A stretch of 64,000 nucleotides of DNA from VXPW01 sp965115815 (GTDB taxonomy: Bacteria; Pseudomonadota; Alphaproteobacteria; TMED109), in the NCBI GenBank assembly GCA_965115815.1, contig OZ220465.1:1054001-1118000 (forward strand), given 5' to 3'. Under the pieces are notes generated by a model. That model was not told where the DNA came from, did no database searches, and worked only from the letters and a program-made list of their open reading frames with translations. Below are positions 25,735 to 34,646 of this stretch, in pieces. Made by a program: the position numbers and the translations under genes. Each line of letters begins with the position of its first letter. Within the stretch, counting starts at the first letter, position 1.

Positions 25735-28507
25735 GGATCCCTGGTACAAGGTCGTCACGCTCCGGCACGAGGTGCGGGAAGGGCGTTCCTTCAGCCCGGA
25801 CGAGTTCGCCATCGCCCTGGAGCAGGTGGTGGCCGGCACGGCGCCGCTCGACTACCGAGATCCGTTGCAGTTCTTCTCGCGCACCTGCTTCACCCGCGCC
25901 CTGACGGACCATGCCGGCATGGTGTTGCGCCGCCTCGCCGGCGCGACGCAGAACACCTCGCCGGTGCTCACGCTCGTCACCCAGTTCGGTGGCGGCAAGA
26001 CCCATACGCTCACGGCGCTCTACCATCTCGCCCTCGCCGGCAACCGGGTGGCAAGTCTGCCGGGCGTGTCCGGTCTGCTGACTGCGGCCGGCGTTTCCGG
26101 CCTCCCCGACGCCCGGGTGGGGGTCTTCGTGGGCAATGCGTGGGATCCTTCCGAAGGGCGCGAGACGCCGTGGATCGATCTCGCCCGACAGGTGGCCGGA
26201 GACCGGGGCGTCGCGGCCCTCGGAACGGCGGCGAAGACCACGCCGCCCGGGACGGAGGCGATCGCTCGGATCTTCGCTGCCGCGGAAGCCCCCGTGCTGT
26301 TGCTGTTCGACGAGGTTCTGAACTTCGTCAACCGCCACCGCAATCAGGCCGAGGGCTTTCACGCGTTCATCCAGAATCTGACGGTCGCCGTGACGGGAGC
26401 TGCCGGGGCGGCGGCGGTCATCAGCCTGCCGCGGAGCCAGGTGGAGATGACCGACTGGGATCACGAGTGGCAGGACCGGATCACGAAGGTGGTCCGCCGC
26501 GTCGCCCGCGACCTGATCGCCAACGACGAGGCTGAGATCGGCGACGTGGTTCGTCGGCGCCTGTTCGAAGATCTCGGCGCCGATCGCATCCGCCGGCGGG
26601 TCTCGAAGGCATACGCCGACTGGTGTTCGGAACGGACCGCCCGGCTGCCGTCGGAGTGGATGGCCGTCGACAGCGCAACCACCGGGGCCCGGGCGCGGGA
26701 GCACCTGCGAAGACGCTTCGAGGCCTGCTATCCGTTCCATCCCTCGACGCTCTCCGTCTTCCGCAGGAAATGGAGCGCGCTCGCCCAGTTCCAGCAAACC
26801 CGCGGCACCCTTGCGATGCTGGCGCAGTGGGTCTCCTGGGCGGCGCGCCGGCAGTTCCGGGAAGCGCGGATGGAACCGTTGATCACGCTCGGTTCGGCAC
26901 CGCTGCAGGTGCCGGAGTTCCGCGCGGTCGTGCTCGGCCAGCTGGGTGAGCAGCGGCTCGACGTGGCCATCGCGGCCGACCTCGCTGGTGACACGTCCCA
27001 TGCCCGTGCGCTGGACGTCGACACGAAGGGGGCGCTGCGCGACCTGCACCGCCGGGTCGGTGCCGCCATCCTCTTCGAATCGTCCGGCGGGCAGGTGGAC
27101 AAGGTGGCGCATCTTCCCGAACTGCGCTTCGCCTTGGGCGAACCCGAGGTCGAGACCACGTCCGTCGACCATGCGGCCAAGGCGCTGGGAGAGTCGGGGT
27201 TCTTCCTCCGCAGGGTCGGTACGGACGGTTTCCGCATCCACTACCAGGCAACCCTGAAGAAGGTGGTCAGCGACCGCCGCGCCGCGCTCGACGAAGAAAC
27301 GGAAATCCGGCCGGCGATCCGCAAGCTGGTGGAGGAAGAATTCTGCCGCGCCGCCAGCCTGCCGGTCGTTGCCTTCCCGGAAGACGGCGCCGCCGTTCCG
27401 GACACGCCACGCCTTACGCTGGTCGTCGTCGATCCGGAGACGGAGTGGCGGCCCGATCGGGGAGTTGCGGAGCAGATCGCGCAGTGGACGAGGCAGCGCG
27501 GCACGTCACCGAGACTGTATCCCGCCTCCCTAGTCTGGTGCCTCAGGAAGCCGGGGCGGGAGCTCAGGGATCGCGTGGAGCTGTGGCTTGCCTGGCGACG
27601 GGTCTCCCGCGAGGCGGGCGACGGCGTCCTCGGAGCGGAGTTCGACCGGACCGGTCGGGACGAGCTTCGGACCAGGGTGCGGGATGCGGAACATGCGGCG
27701 AGGGACGAGGTATGGGGCGGCTACCGTTTCGTGATGCTCGCCGACGCCCAAGCTGAATCCGGGCTCAAGACCATCGATCTCGGCGCAGGACACAGCAGCG
27801 CCAGCGAGACACTCTCCGGCCGCGTGATCACGGCGCTCCGGACCGAGGGGCTGCTCAGCGAGACCGTCGGCGTCGGCTATCTCGAGCGCCACTGGCCGCC
27901 AGCCTTGCGGGAAAGCGGGGCTTGGCCCCTGACCGGCCTGCGTCGGAGCTTTCTCGACGGATCGCTGACCCGGCTGATCGATCCGGAAGCCGTCCTGCCC
28001 CGCAAGATCGTCGAATTTGTCGCGAGCGGCGCCTTCGGCCTCGCATCGGGCACGATGGCGGACGGCGGGTACGAACGGATCTGGCATGCCGAGCCGGTCG
28101 GGGCGGAGGAAGTTGCGTTCGAACCGGACGTGTTCCTGTTGACCCGGGCCCGCAGCGAGGAGATTCGGGCGGCGGAAGCGCCCGGGCCGCAACGGGTGCC
28201 AGACGCCGACCCCCCGACACCTCCCAAACCTGTCCCCGACGCCGTGCAGGAGCCCGGGAATGCAAACGAATCGCGCGGAAACACCGCCCCGGTCCGATTG
28301 CGCCTGATTGGAGTCGTACCACCGGAGGTCTGGAACCGTCTCGGCACGAAGGTCGTTCCCAAGCTGCGGACCGGCAAGAGGCTTGTCGTGGAGGTGAAGT
28401 TCGAAGCTGAGATTCCCGCAAACGCTCTTGCCGCCATGGAAGACGACCTCCGACGAACACTGGAAGATCTGGACTTGGGGGATAAAGTTCGTATCGAACG
28501 GCCATAG
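25727..28507 (+). CDS. DUF499 ATPase (defence operon)
   Basis: This large P-loop ATPase has an N-terminus (WYKVVTLRHEVREGRSFSPDEFA) typical of DUF499. The Walker A motif is TQFGGGKTHT at about residue 85, and a Walker B-like LLLFDEVLNFV is near residue 190. A Pro-rich linker (PDADPPTPPKPVPDA, about 825) separates the ATPase body from a small C-terminal domain (VPPEVWNRLGTKVVPKL). At 926 residues it is of usual size for the family. DUF499 genes regularly accompany DUF1156 methyltransferases and SNF2-type helicases, which is the arrangement here. It probably acts as the switch or motor of the anti-phage complex; the mechanism is not known to me. Confidence 0.88.
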   Translation: MTRDPWYKVVTLRHEVREGRSFSPDEFAIALEQVVAGTAPLDYRDPLQFFSRTCFTRALTDHAGMVLRRLAGATQNTSPVLTLVTQFGGGKTHTLTALYHLALAGNRVASLPGVSGLLTAAGVSGLPDARVGVFVGNAWDPSEGRETPWIDLARQVAGDRGVAALGTAAKTTPPGTEAIARIFAAAEAPVLLLFDEVLNFVNRHRNQAEGFHAFIQNLTVAVTGAAGAAAVISLPRSQVEMTDWDHEWQDRITKVVRRVARDLIANDEAEIGDVVRRRLFEDLGADRIRRRVSKAYADWCSERTARLPSEWMAVDSATTGARAREHLRRRFEACYPFHPSTLSVFRRKWSALAQFQQTRGTLAMLAQWVSWAARRQFREARMEPLITLGSAPLQVPEFRAVVLGQLGEQRLDVAIAADLAGDTSHARALDVDTKGALRDLHRRVGAAILFESSGGQVDKVAHLPELRFALGEPEVETTSVDHAAKALGESGFFLRRVGTDGFRIHYQATLKKVVSDRRAALDEETEIRPAIRKLVEEEFCRAASLPVVAFPEDGAAVPDTPRLTLVVVDPETEWRPDRGVAEQIAQWTRQRGTSPRLYPASLVWCLRKPGRELRDRVELWLAWRRVSREAGDGVLGAEFDRTGRDELRTRVRDAEHAARDEVWGGYRFVMLADAQAESGLKTIDLGAGHSSASETLSGRVITALRTEGLLSETVGVGYLERHWPPALRESGAWPLTGLRRSFLDGSLTRLIDPEAVLPRKIVEFVASGAFGLASGTMADGGYERIWHAEPVGAEEVAFEPDVFLLTRARSEEIRAAEAPGPQRVPDADPPTPPKPVPDAVQEPGNANESRGNTAPVRLRLIGVVPPEVWNRLGTKVVPKLRTGKRLVVEVKFEAEIPANALAAMEDDLRRTLEDLDLGDKVRIERP

Positions 28508-28529
28508 GCGCTGGCGGGTGGAGCACGAC

Positions 28530-28711
28530 GATCCCACGCTGCTAATCCAGCGGCGACCGGCGAGATTTTTCGGTCTGCGTCGCGCTGCAATCGTGCTGCC
28601 AAGGCTCAATTCGACCTTCTCGGCGCGAAAAATTGCGATCAAGGGGGAGGATCTGTGATGACGCAAGCCCCAACGCACTCGGATTTCGCGTCTCGGAATC
28701 AGCGTGGGATC
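28530..28711 (-). mobile_element. MITE, copy B, right flank of the defence island
   Basis: This is an inverted, near-identical copy of the element at 15846-16026, with the same 12-bp termini (GATCCCACGCTG and CAGCGTGGGATC). It starts 22 bases after the DUF499 stop codon. The two copies could recombine and invert the 12.5-kb island, or act as the outer ends of a composite mobile unit. The following bases, 28712-28972, contain no recognisable gene. Confidence 0.8.
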
Positions 28712-28972
28712 ACCGTGGGGTGGAGACGGTCGGTCGGGGGAATATCGCCGTCCTGCAAGCTCTCCGGCGAGGAAACCGTTCAACCTGCAGCTCCGGAACG
28801 ATCGGATGGCTTTCTGGCATCCACGATTCGCATCAGGTGGTTCGACGGCATGATGACTTCCATGGCCGCCCGCGGGTCGTTCATGCCTGTGCGCCGGTTT
28901 CCGGGGCCGGTACTGATGCATCAGCGCTCCCGCGGACGTGCCGGGCTCCGGCCGGTCGGGCGGACGGCAGGG

Positions 28973-29767
28973 TCAGCCATCGGTATCCGGAAACCTCTCG
29001 AGGATCCGGCCGTGCACGTCCGGATCCCCGGCGGCCAGCACCGTTCCGTTGGATCCCGGAGGCGATCCGTCCCAGGCGCTGATGCGGCCGCCGGCCGCGG
29101 CGATGATGGCGGCGCCCGGCAGCACGTCCCAAGGCTGGATGTCGGATTCGACGACCACGTCGATATGGCCGGCGGCCAACATCGCGTAGCCCCAGCAATC
29201 CGTGCCGTAGCGGACGTACCAGGCCCGGTCCGCCAGATTCCGGAACGCCGTCTGTCCGGCCGAGGTCCGGATCATGCCGGGCTCGGTCGTCGCCACGATC
29301 ATGCGCTCCGGATCCGGGGACCGGGAGGTCGTGACCCGCTCCCCGTTCAGCCAGGCGCCCTGCGGCGATCCCCAGATGCGCTCGCCCGTGATCGCCTGAT
29401 CGACGATCCCGATCGTCGGCCGCCCCTGTTCCAGCATCCCGATCAGCGTGCCGAACACCGGAAGACCGGCAACGAACGCCTTGGTGCCGTCGACCGGGTC
29501 GAGAATCCAGACGTGCTCGGCGTCGGGGTTCTCGGATCCGTACTCCTCGCCCACGACTCCGTGGCCGGGAAAGCGGCGGGCGATGGCGTCGCGCATCCGG
29601 GCTTCGGCGGTGCGGTCGGCGGCGGTGACCAGCTGCAGACGGTGTCCCGTGCCGCCCTTCACGTCGATGGCGTCGGCGGTCCGGAATCGCGGCCGGATGG
29701 CGGTGCGCGCGAGATCGGCAAGCTCGTGCGCGAAGTGCAGGAACGGGTCGCGGGAACTCGTCACCAT
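28973..29767 (-). CDS. hisN: Histidinol-phosphatase, inositol-monophosphatase family
   Basis: This 264-residue Mg-dependent phosphatase has the family motifs VVGEEYGSEN (metal-binding Glu pair), WILDPVDGTKAFVAGLP (DPxDGT) and ESDIQPWDVLPGAAII. The DGTKAF form is characteristic of HisN-type histidinol-phosphatases rather than SuhB, whose motif is DGTxNF. In many alphaproteobacteria this enzyme removes phosphate from L-histidinol phosphate in the histidine pathway. The start at 29767 (MVTSSRDPFLHF) is chosen because the upstream in-frame extension is low-complexity. It is divergent from bamD. No other his genes are close, so the assignment to histidine synthesis rests on motif only. Confidence 0.82.
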   Translation of the reverse strand: MVTSSRDPFLHFAHELADLARTAIRPRFRTADAIDVKGGTGHRLQLVTAADRTAEARMRDAIARRFPGHGVVGEEYGSENPDAEHVWILDPVDGTKAFVAGLPVFGTLIGMLEQGRPTIGIVDQAITGERIWGSPQGAWLNGERVTTSRSPDPERMIVATTEPGMIRTSAGQTAFRNLADRAWYVRYGTDCWGYAMLAAGHIDVVVESDIQPWDVLPGAAIIAAAGGRISAWDGSPPGSNGTVLAAGDPDVHGRILERFPDTDG

Positions 29768-30011
29768 CGCGTCTCGTGCGCCGGCGGGGGAACCGGCTCG
29801 TGCCTGCAGGGGCCGGGCCGCCGTCGCCCCCCCCCCGGCGGGCACGGCGCACGATCGCTTCGTGACCGCACGCCCGCGTCCGGGATCCGGCCCGACGATT
29901 CTCCGGGGCACCCGACCGGGGTCGGCCGGCGCCGGAACCGCGGGCGGGCCGTCACCGGCGAAGCGGAACCGGCCGGGCCCCGCGGCCCGGTTCCTATGGT
30001 ATACCGTTTGC

Positions 30012-30830
30012 ATGCTCCGGTTCCTGGTTCGTCGCGTCGGGTTCGGCACGTGGTGCGCGGTCCTGCTGGCCGCCGGCCTGGCGCTCCCCGGCTGCTCGGT
30101 ATTTCAGGATCCGGAGCCGGTGGTCGAGCGGCCGGCGGAGAAGATCTACAATGCGGCGCTCGACGCGCTCTTGGCCGAGGACTATCCGCTCGCGGTTGCG
30201 GAGTTCGAACAGGTCGAGGCCCAGCATCCGTATTCGGAATGGGCCACCCGGGCGCAGCTGCTGACCGCGTACGCCAACTACCTCAGGAATGACTACGGCC
30301 TTGCCGTTGCCGCCGCCGAGCGCTTCCTCGACCTGCATCCGGGCAGTGCCGACATCCCCTACGTGCGGTACCTGATCGCCCTGTGTCACTACGAGCGGAT
30401 TCCGGATGTCCGCCGCGACCAGACGCCCACCCGGCGGGCCCGGGGAGCCCTCGAAGGGGTGATCGCCCGGTATCCCGGCAGCGTGTATGCACGCGATGCG
30501 GCCGTGAAGCTGGAGCTCGTCTACGACCATCTGGCCGGCAAGGAAATGGAAGTGGGCCGGACCTATCTGCGGCTGCGCCAGTTCCCGGCCGCCTTGCGCC
30601 GCTTCGCGACGGTGGTCGAATCGTACCCGCAGACCACGCACGTCACCGAGGCGCTGGCCCGCATGGTCGAACTGAGTCTGGCCCTGGGTATCGAGCGCGA
30701 AGCGCGCCGGCACGCGGCGGTGCTCGGCCACAACTATCCGAACAGCGACTGGTACACCTACGCCTACGACCTGCTGGAAGGAGACGGGCCCGAGACCCCG
30801 GGGTCGGGCTGGTTCTTCGGGTTGTTCTGA
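30012..30830 (+). CDS. bamD: Outer membrane assembly lipoprotein BamD (ComL)
   Basis: The 272-residue precursor has a hydrophobic signal ending in a lipobox (ALPGCSV, acylated Cys28). Tetratricopeptide-like helices follow: EKIYNAALDALLAEDYPLAVAEFEQVEAQHP, a family hallmark, and further repeats to about residue 245. BamD is the essential lipoprotein of the BAM complex, which folds beta-barrel proteins into the outer membrane. The region before the ATG at 30012 does not look coding in this frame. It is followed 16 bases later by recN, then ligA, the usual alphaproteobacterial order. Confidence 0.93.
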   Translation: MLRFLVRRVGFGTWCAVLLAAGLALPGCSVFQDPEPVVERPAEKIYNAALDALLAEDYPLAVAEFEQVEAQHPYSEWATRAQLLTAYANYLRNDYGLAVAAAERFLDLHPGSADIPYVRYLIALCHYERIPDVRRDQTPTRRARGALEGVIARYPGSVYARDAAVKLELVYDHLAGKEMEVGRTYLRLRQFPAALRRFATVVESYPQTTHVTEALARMVELSLALGIEREARRHAAVLGHNYPNSDWYTYAYDLLEGDGPETPGSGWFFGLF

Positions 30831-30846
30831 CCGGCCGGAGCGGCGT

Positions 30847-32511
30847 GTGCTGATCCGACTGACGGTCCGGGATGTCGTTCTGATCGAAGCGCTGGAGTTT
30901 TCGTTCGGCTCCGGCTTCTGCGTGCTGTCGGGAGAAACCGGCGCCGGCAAGTCGGTGCTGATGGGGGCGCTCGCGCTGGCCACCGGCCGGCGCGCCGATG
31001 CCAGCCTGGTGCGGGCCGGAGCCGATCGGGGAATCGTCACGGCGCGGTTCGAGGTCGGTGCCGATCATCCGGCGGTCGCGTTCGCGGCCGAGCACGGAAT
31101 CCCGAGCGAAGGCGGGTTCCTGTGTCGGCGGGTGCTGGTCCGGACCGGCCGGGGCGGCGCCTACGTCAATGACGTGCCGGTGACCGTCCGCCTGCTGGAA
31201 CAGCTGGGACACCGGCTGCTGCAGATTCACGGCCAGCACGACCGGCGGGGACTGCTGGACCCGTCGCGGCACGGGGGCTTTCTGGACGCGTTCGGAAGTC
31301 TCGGCGCGAAGGTGCGGACGGTCGGCGAGCGGTACCGCGCCTGGCGCACTGCCGCGAACGCCCATCGTGAGGCCTCCGAACAGCAGACCCGGAGGCTCAC
31401 CGACGAACAGGAGGCCCGGGCGGCGCTGGGGGAACTGGAAGCTCTCGCACCGGAGCCCGGCGAGGCCGATCGGCTGACGGAACGCCGCTCGTTCCTGATG
31501 CACGGAGCCCGGGTGGCGGCGGTGATCGAGCAGCTGACCGCCGCCATGAGCGAGGATGCGGGAATCGCCGGTGCGCCGCTGGCCCTGCAGAACGCGGTCG
31601 CGGCCCTGGACGGGCTTCCGACCGAATCGGGCCCGCTTGCGGAACTCCGGTCGGCCGTGCATCGGGCGCTGGTCGAACTCGGGGAGGCGCGCAATCTGCT
31701 CGATGTCGTGCGGGCGGACCTGGTGTCGGACCCGCACGAGCTCGATCAGGTGGAAACCCGGCTCTTTGCCCTCCGGTCCCTGGCCCGCCGCCACGGGGTG
31801 GCGCCGGACGAACTGGGCGCCGTGCGCGACGAATTGCGGGAACGGGCGGCACGAACCGAAGCGGACGAGCATCGGGTCGGGGAACTGAAGCAGGCGGCCG
31901 ACCGCGCCCACCGGGCTTTCGAGGCCGAGGTCGAGGCGCTCGGGGCCGGCCGGCGAAAGGCGGCGGCCTATCTGGATGCGCGCATCGGCAACGAGCTCGA
32001 GGCCCTGCGGATGGGCCGGGCCCGGTTCGTGACCGGGTTCGAGGAGGTCCCCCGGGAGCAGTGGGGGCCGCAGGGCGGCGAGCGGGTCCGGTTCGGGGTC
32101 GCAACGACGCAGGGTGCGGCCACCGGGCCGCTGGAACGCATCGTCTCCGGCGGCGAGCTGTCGCGGTTCCTGCTGGCGGTGCATCTGGTTCTGGCCCGGA
32201 TCACCGAACCCGCGACGCTGGTGTTCGACGAGATCGACGCCGGAGTCGGCGGGGCCGTGGCGGATGCGGTGGGGGCCCGACTCGCACGCCTGGCCCGTCG
32301 TCATCAGGTGTTCGCGGTCACCCATCAGCCGCAGGTGGCGGCGCGGGGGCATCGGCAGTGGCTGGTCCTGCGATCGGGGGATGCGGTCTCGGCGGTCGAA
32401 CTGGCCGCGGCGGACCGGGTCGAGGAGATCGCGCGGATGCTGTCGGGCCGCGGACTGACCGACGAGGCCCGCGCGGCGGCCCGGCGCCTGCTGGAGGAGG
32501 GCGGCGGGTGA
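30847..32511 (+). CDS. recN: DNA repair ATPase RecN
   Basis: This is an SMC-like ATPase of 554 residues, the normal length. The start is a GTG, just downstream of bamD. Walker A is SGETGAGKSVLMGAL (about residue 27). The middle half is a coiled coil. The ABC-type signature ERIVSGGELSRFLLAVHL and Walker B TLVFDEIDAGVGG are near the C-terminus, followed by the D/H-loop VTHQPQVAARG. RecN helps repair double-strand breaks by holding DNA ends for RecA-dependent recombination. Its stop overlaps the GTG start of ligA. Confidence 0.95.
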   Translation: MLIRLTVRDVVLIEALEFSFGSGFCVLSGETGAGKSVLMGALALATGRRADASLVRAGADRGIVTARFEVGADHPAVAFAAEHGIPSEGGFLCRRVLVRTGRGGAYVNDVPVTVRLLEQLGHRLLQIHGQHDRRGLLDPSRHGGFLDAFGSLGAKVRTVGERYRAWRTAANAHREASEQQTRRLTDEQEARAALGELEALAPEPGEADRLTERRSFLMHGARVAAVIEQLTAAMSEDAGIAGAPLALQNAVAALDGLPTESGPLAELRSAVHRALVELGEARNLLDVVRADLVSDPHELDQVETRLFALRSLARRHGVAPDELGAVRDELRERAARTEADEHRVGELKQAADRAHRAFEAEVEALGAGRRKAAAYLDARIGNELEALRMGRARFVTGFEEVPREQWGPQGGERVRFGVATTQGAATGPLERIVSGGELSRFLLAVHLVLARITEPATLVFDEIDAGVGGAVADAVGARLARLARRHQVFAVTHQPQVAARGHRQWLVLRSGDAVSAVELAAADRVEEIARMLSGRGLTDEARAAARRLLEEGGG

Positions 32512-34646
32512 CGGCCGGTTCGGCCGCGGGAGACGTGGCCTCCCTGGACCGCGAGCAGGCCCGGTCCGAGCTGGCCCGGCTGGCGGCGGCCATCCTGCGG
32601 CACGACCGCGCGTACTACGTCGACGACGATCCGAACCTCCCGGATGCGGACTACGACGAGCTCCGCCGGCGCAATGCGGCGATCGAGGCCCGCTGGCCGG
32701 ATCTGGTCCGGAACGACAGTCCGAGCGCACGGGTCGGCGCACCCCCGGCCCGCGGCTTTCGCAAGGTGCGGCATCCGCAACCGATGCTGTCGCTCGACAA
32801 CGTGTTTACCGACGCCGAACTGCGGGAGTTTCTGATCCGGGTCCGGAAATTCCTCAACCTGGATCCGACGGCCGAGGTCGCGGTCATGGCCGAGCCCAAG
32901 GTCGACGGCCTCTCGGCCTCGCTGCACTATGCCGACGGCGAACTCGTGACGGGCGCCACCCGCGGTGACGGCCGGCACGGCGAGGATGTGACGCGCAACC
33001 TGCGGACTCTGGCCGGCGTGCCCCGACGGCTCCGCGGCGGTCCGCCGCCGCGACTGGAGGTGCGCGGCGAGGTGTACTTTCCGGTCGCGGCCTTCCACCG
33101 GCTGAACGCGGACCGGGTCGCCGCCGGCGAGCGCCCCTTCGTCAATCCGCGCAATGCCGCGGCCGGGTCGGTCCGGCAGATCGATCCGATGGTCACGGCG
33201 GAACGCGATCTCGGGTTTCTGGTCCACAGTTGGGGGGACCTGCCCGCGGCCCTCGGCGACACGGTGGCCGAGGTGCGGGAGCGCCTGGCCGGTTTCGGGT
33301 TCGCGGTGACCCCCGGAACCGAGGTCTGCCGGAGCCCGGCCGAGATGGCCGACTATGCCGAGCAACTCTACGCCGGGCGTGCGGAACTCGGGTTCGATGT
33401 CGACGGAGTGGTCTACAAGGTCAACCGCCTCGATTGGCAACGGCGGCTGGGCGCCTCGACGCGGGCACCGCGCCACTCGGTGGCGCGGAAATTCCCGGCC
33501 GAACGGGCCAAGACGCGCATCCGGTCGATCGACGTGCAGGTGGGTCGCACCGGCGCCCTGACTCCGGTCGCCACGCTCGCGCCGGTCACGGTCGGGGGCG
33601 TGGTCGTGGCCCGCGCCACGCTGCACAATCGCGAGGAGATCGTTCGTCTCGACGTCCGGGAGGGCGACCGGGTGACGGTGCAGCGCGCGGGCGACGTCAT
33701 TCCCCAGATCGTGGGGGTCGACCCGGAAGCGCGCCCCGCAGGATCGGTGCCGTTCGGGTTTCCCGACCGGTGCCCGGCCTGCGGCCGCCCGGCCGAGCGG
33801 GAATCCGGCGAAGTCGTGATGCGCTGCGGCGGGGGCCGGGCCTGCGAGGCGCAGGCGTTCCAGCAACTCGTGCATTTCGTCGGCCGCAACGCCTTCGCGA
33901 TCGACGGTCTCGGCGAACGCCAGCTCCGGGGGTTCTGGGATCGCGGCATCATTCGCGAACCCGCCGACATCTTCCGGCTGGCCGACGAGGACGAGCAGCT
34001 GGCGGAGCTGAGCGGCGAGAAGGGCTGGGGTCCGACCTCGGTCCACAATCTGCGGACGGCGATCCGCGGGGCCCGCGAGATCGCGTTCGAACGGTTCCTG
34101 TTCGCACTGGGAATCCGCCACATCGGACAGAGCAATGCCGCCCAGCTCGCCCGCGCCACCGGATCGTGTGCGCGGCTGATGGACCTGGCCCGCCGGGCGC
34201 AGGATCCCGATTCGGCGGCCTATGCGGAACTGGCCGGGGTGGACGGGATCGGCGCGGCCCAGATCCGCTCCCTGACCGCCTACTTCGCCGATCCTTCGAC
34301 GCGGGCGGTGGTGGAGCGCCTGCAGGCCGCCGGCGTGCGCGTGCGGGATGCAGAGCCGCCGGCCGCCGGAACGCCCCTTTCCGGCCGGACGGTCGTGTTT
34401 ACCGGCACCCTCGCCGGGCTCTCCCGGAACGAGGCCAAGGCCCGGGCCGAGGCGCGGGGCGCCCGGGTCGCATCGGCCGTTTCGGCCCGGACCGACTATC
34501 TCGTGGTTGGCGAGGGCGGCGGGTCGAAGCGGCGTAAGGCCGAGGCGCTCCAGGTGGAGGTGCTGGACGAGGCGGGGTTCCGGGAACTGCTGGAGGCCGG
34601 ACCGCGGCCGGAGCGCGGATTCAGACGACTTTCCCGGGGTTCATGA
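32508..34646 (+). CDS. ligA: NAD+-dependent DNA ligase LigA
   Basis: This 712-residue replicative ligase has all domains. There is an N-terminal Ia/adenylation domain with the AMP-accepting Lys131 in EPKVDGLS. An OB-fold region follows, then a zinc finger around CPACGRPAERESGEVVMRC, a helix-hairpin-helix domain (GIRHIGQSNAAQLA) and a C-terminal BRCT domain (LSGRTVVFTGTLAGLSR). It seals nicks in replication and repair using NAD+. The start is the GTG at 32508, which overlaps the recN stop; the frame is open further upstream, but that part is inside recN. The 3' end overlaps the convergent dehydrogenase gene by 26 bases. Confidence 0.95.
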   Translation: MTAGSAAGDVASLDREQARSELARLAAAILRHDRAYYVDDDPNLPDADYDELRRRNAAIEARWPDLVRNDSPSARVGAPPARGFRKVRHPQPMLSLDNVFTDAELREFLIRVRKFLNLDPTAEVAVMAEPKVDGLSASLHYADGELVTGATRGDGRHGEDVTRNLRTLAGVPRRLRGGPPPRLEVRGEVYFPVAAFHRLNADRVAAGERPFVNPRNAAAGSVRQIDPMVTAERDLGFLVHSWGDLPAALGDTVAEVRERLAGFGFAVTPGTEVCRSPAEMADYAEQLYAGRAELGFDVDGVVYKVNRLDWQRRLGASTRAPRHSVARKFPAERAKTRIRSIDVQVGRTGALTPVATLAPVTVGGVVVARATLHNREEIVRLDVREGDRVTVQRAGDVIPQIVGVDPEARPAGSVPFGFPDRCPACGRPAERESGEVVMRCGGGRACEAQAFQQLVHFVGRNAFAIDGLGERQLRGFWDRGIIREPADIFRLADEDEQLAELSGEKGWGPTSVHNLRTAIRGAREIAFERFLFALGIRHIGQSNAAQLARATGSCARLMDLARRAQDPDSAAYAELAGVDGIGAAQIRSLTAYFADPSTRAVVERLQAAGVRVRDAEPPAAGTPLSGRTVVFTGTLAGLSRNEAKARAEARGARVASAVSARTDYLVVGEGGGSKRRKAEALQVEVLDEAGFRELLEAGPRPERGFRRLSRGS

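Noticed and set aside
18567..28507. DISARM system
   Set aside because: A DISARM-like helicase type is present, but no drmA, drmB or drmC homologue is visible. DUF1156 and DUF499 indicate a different trio.
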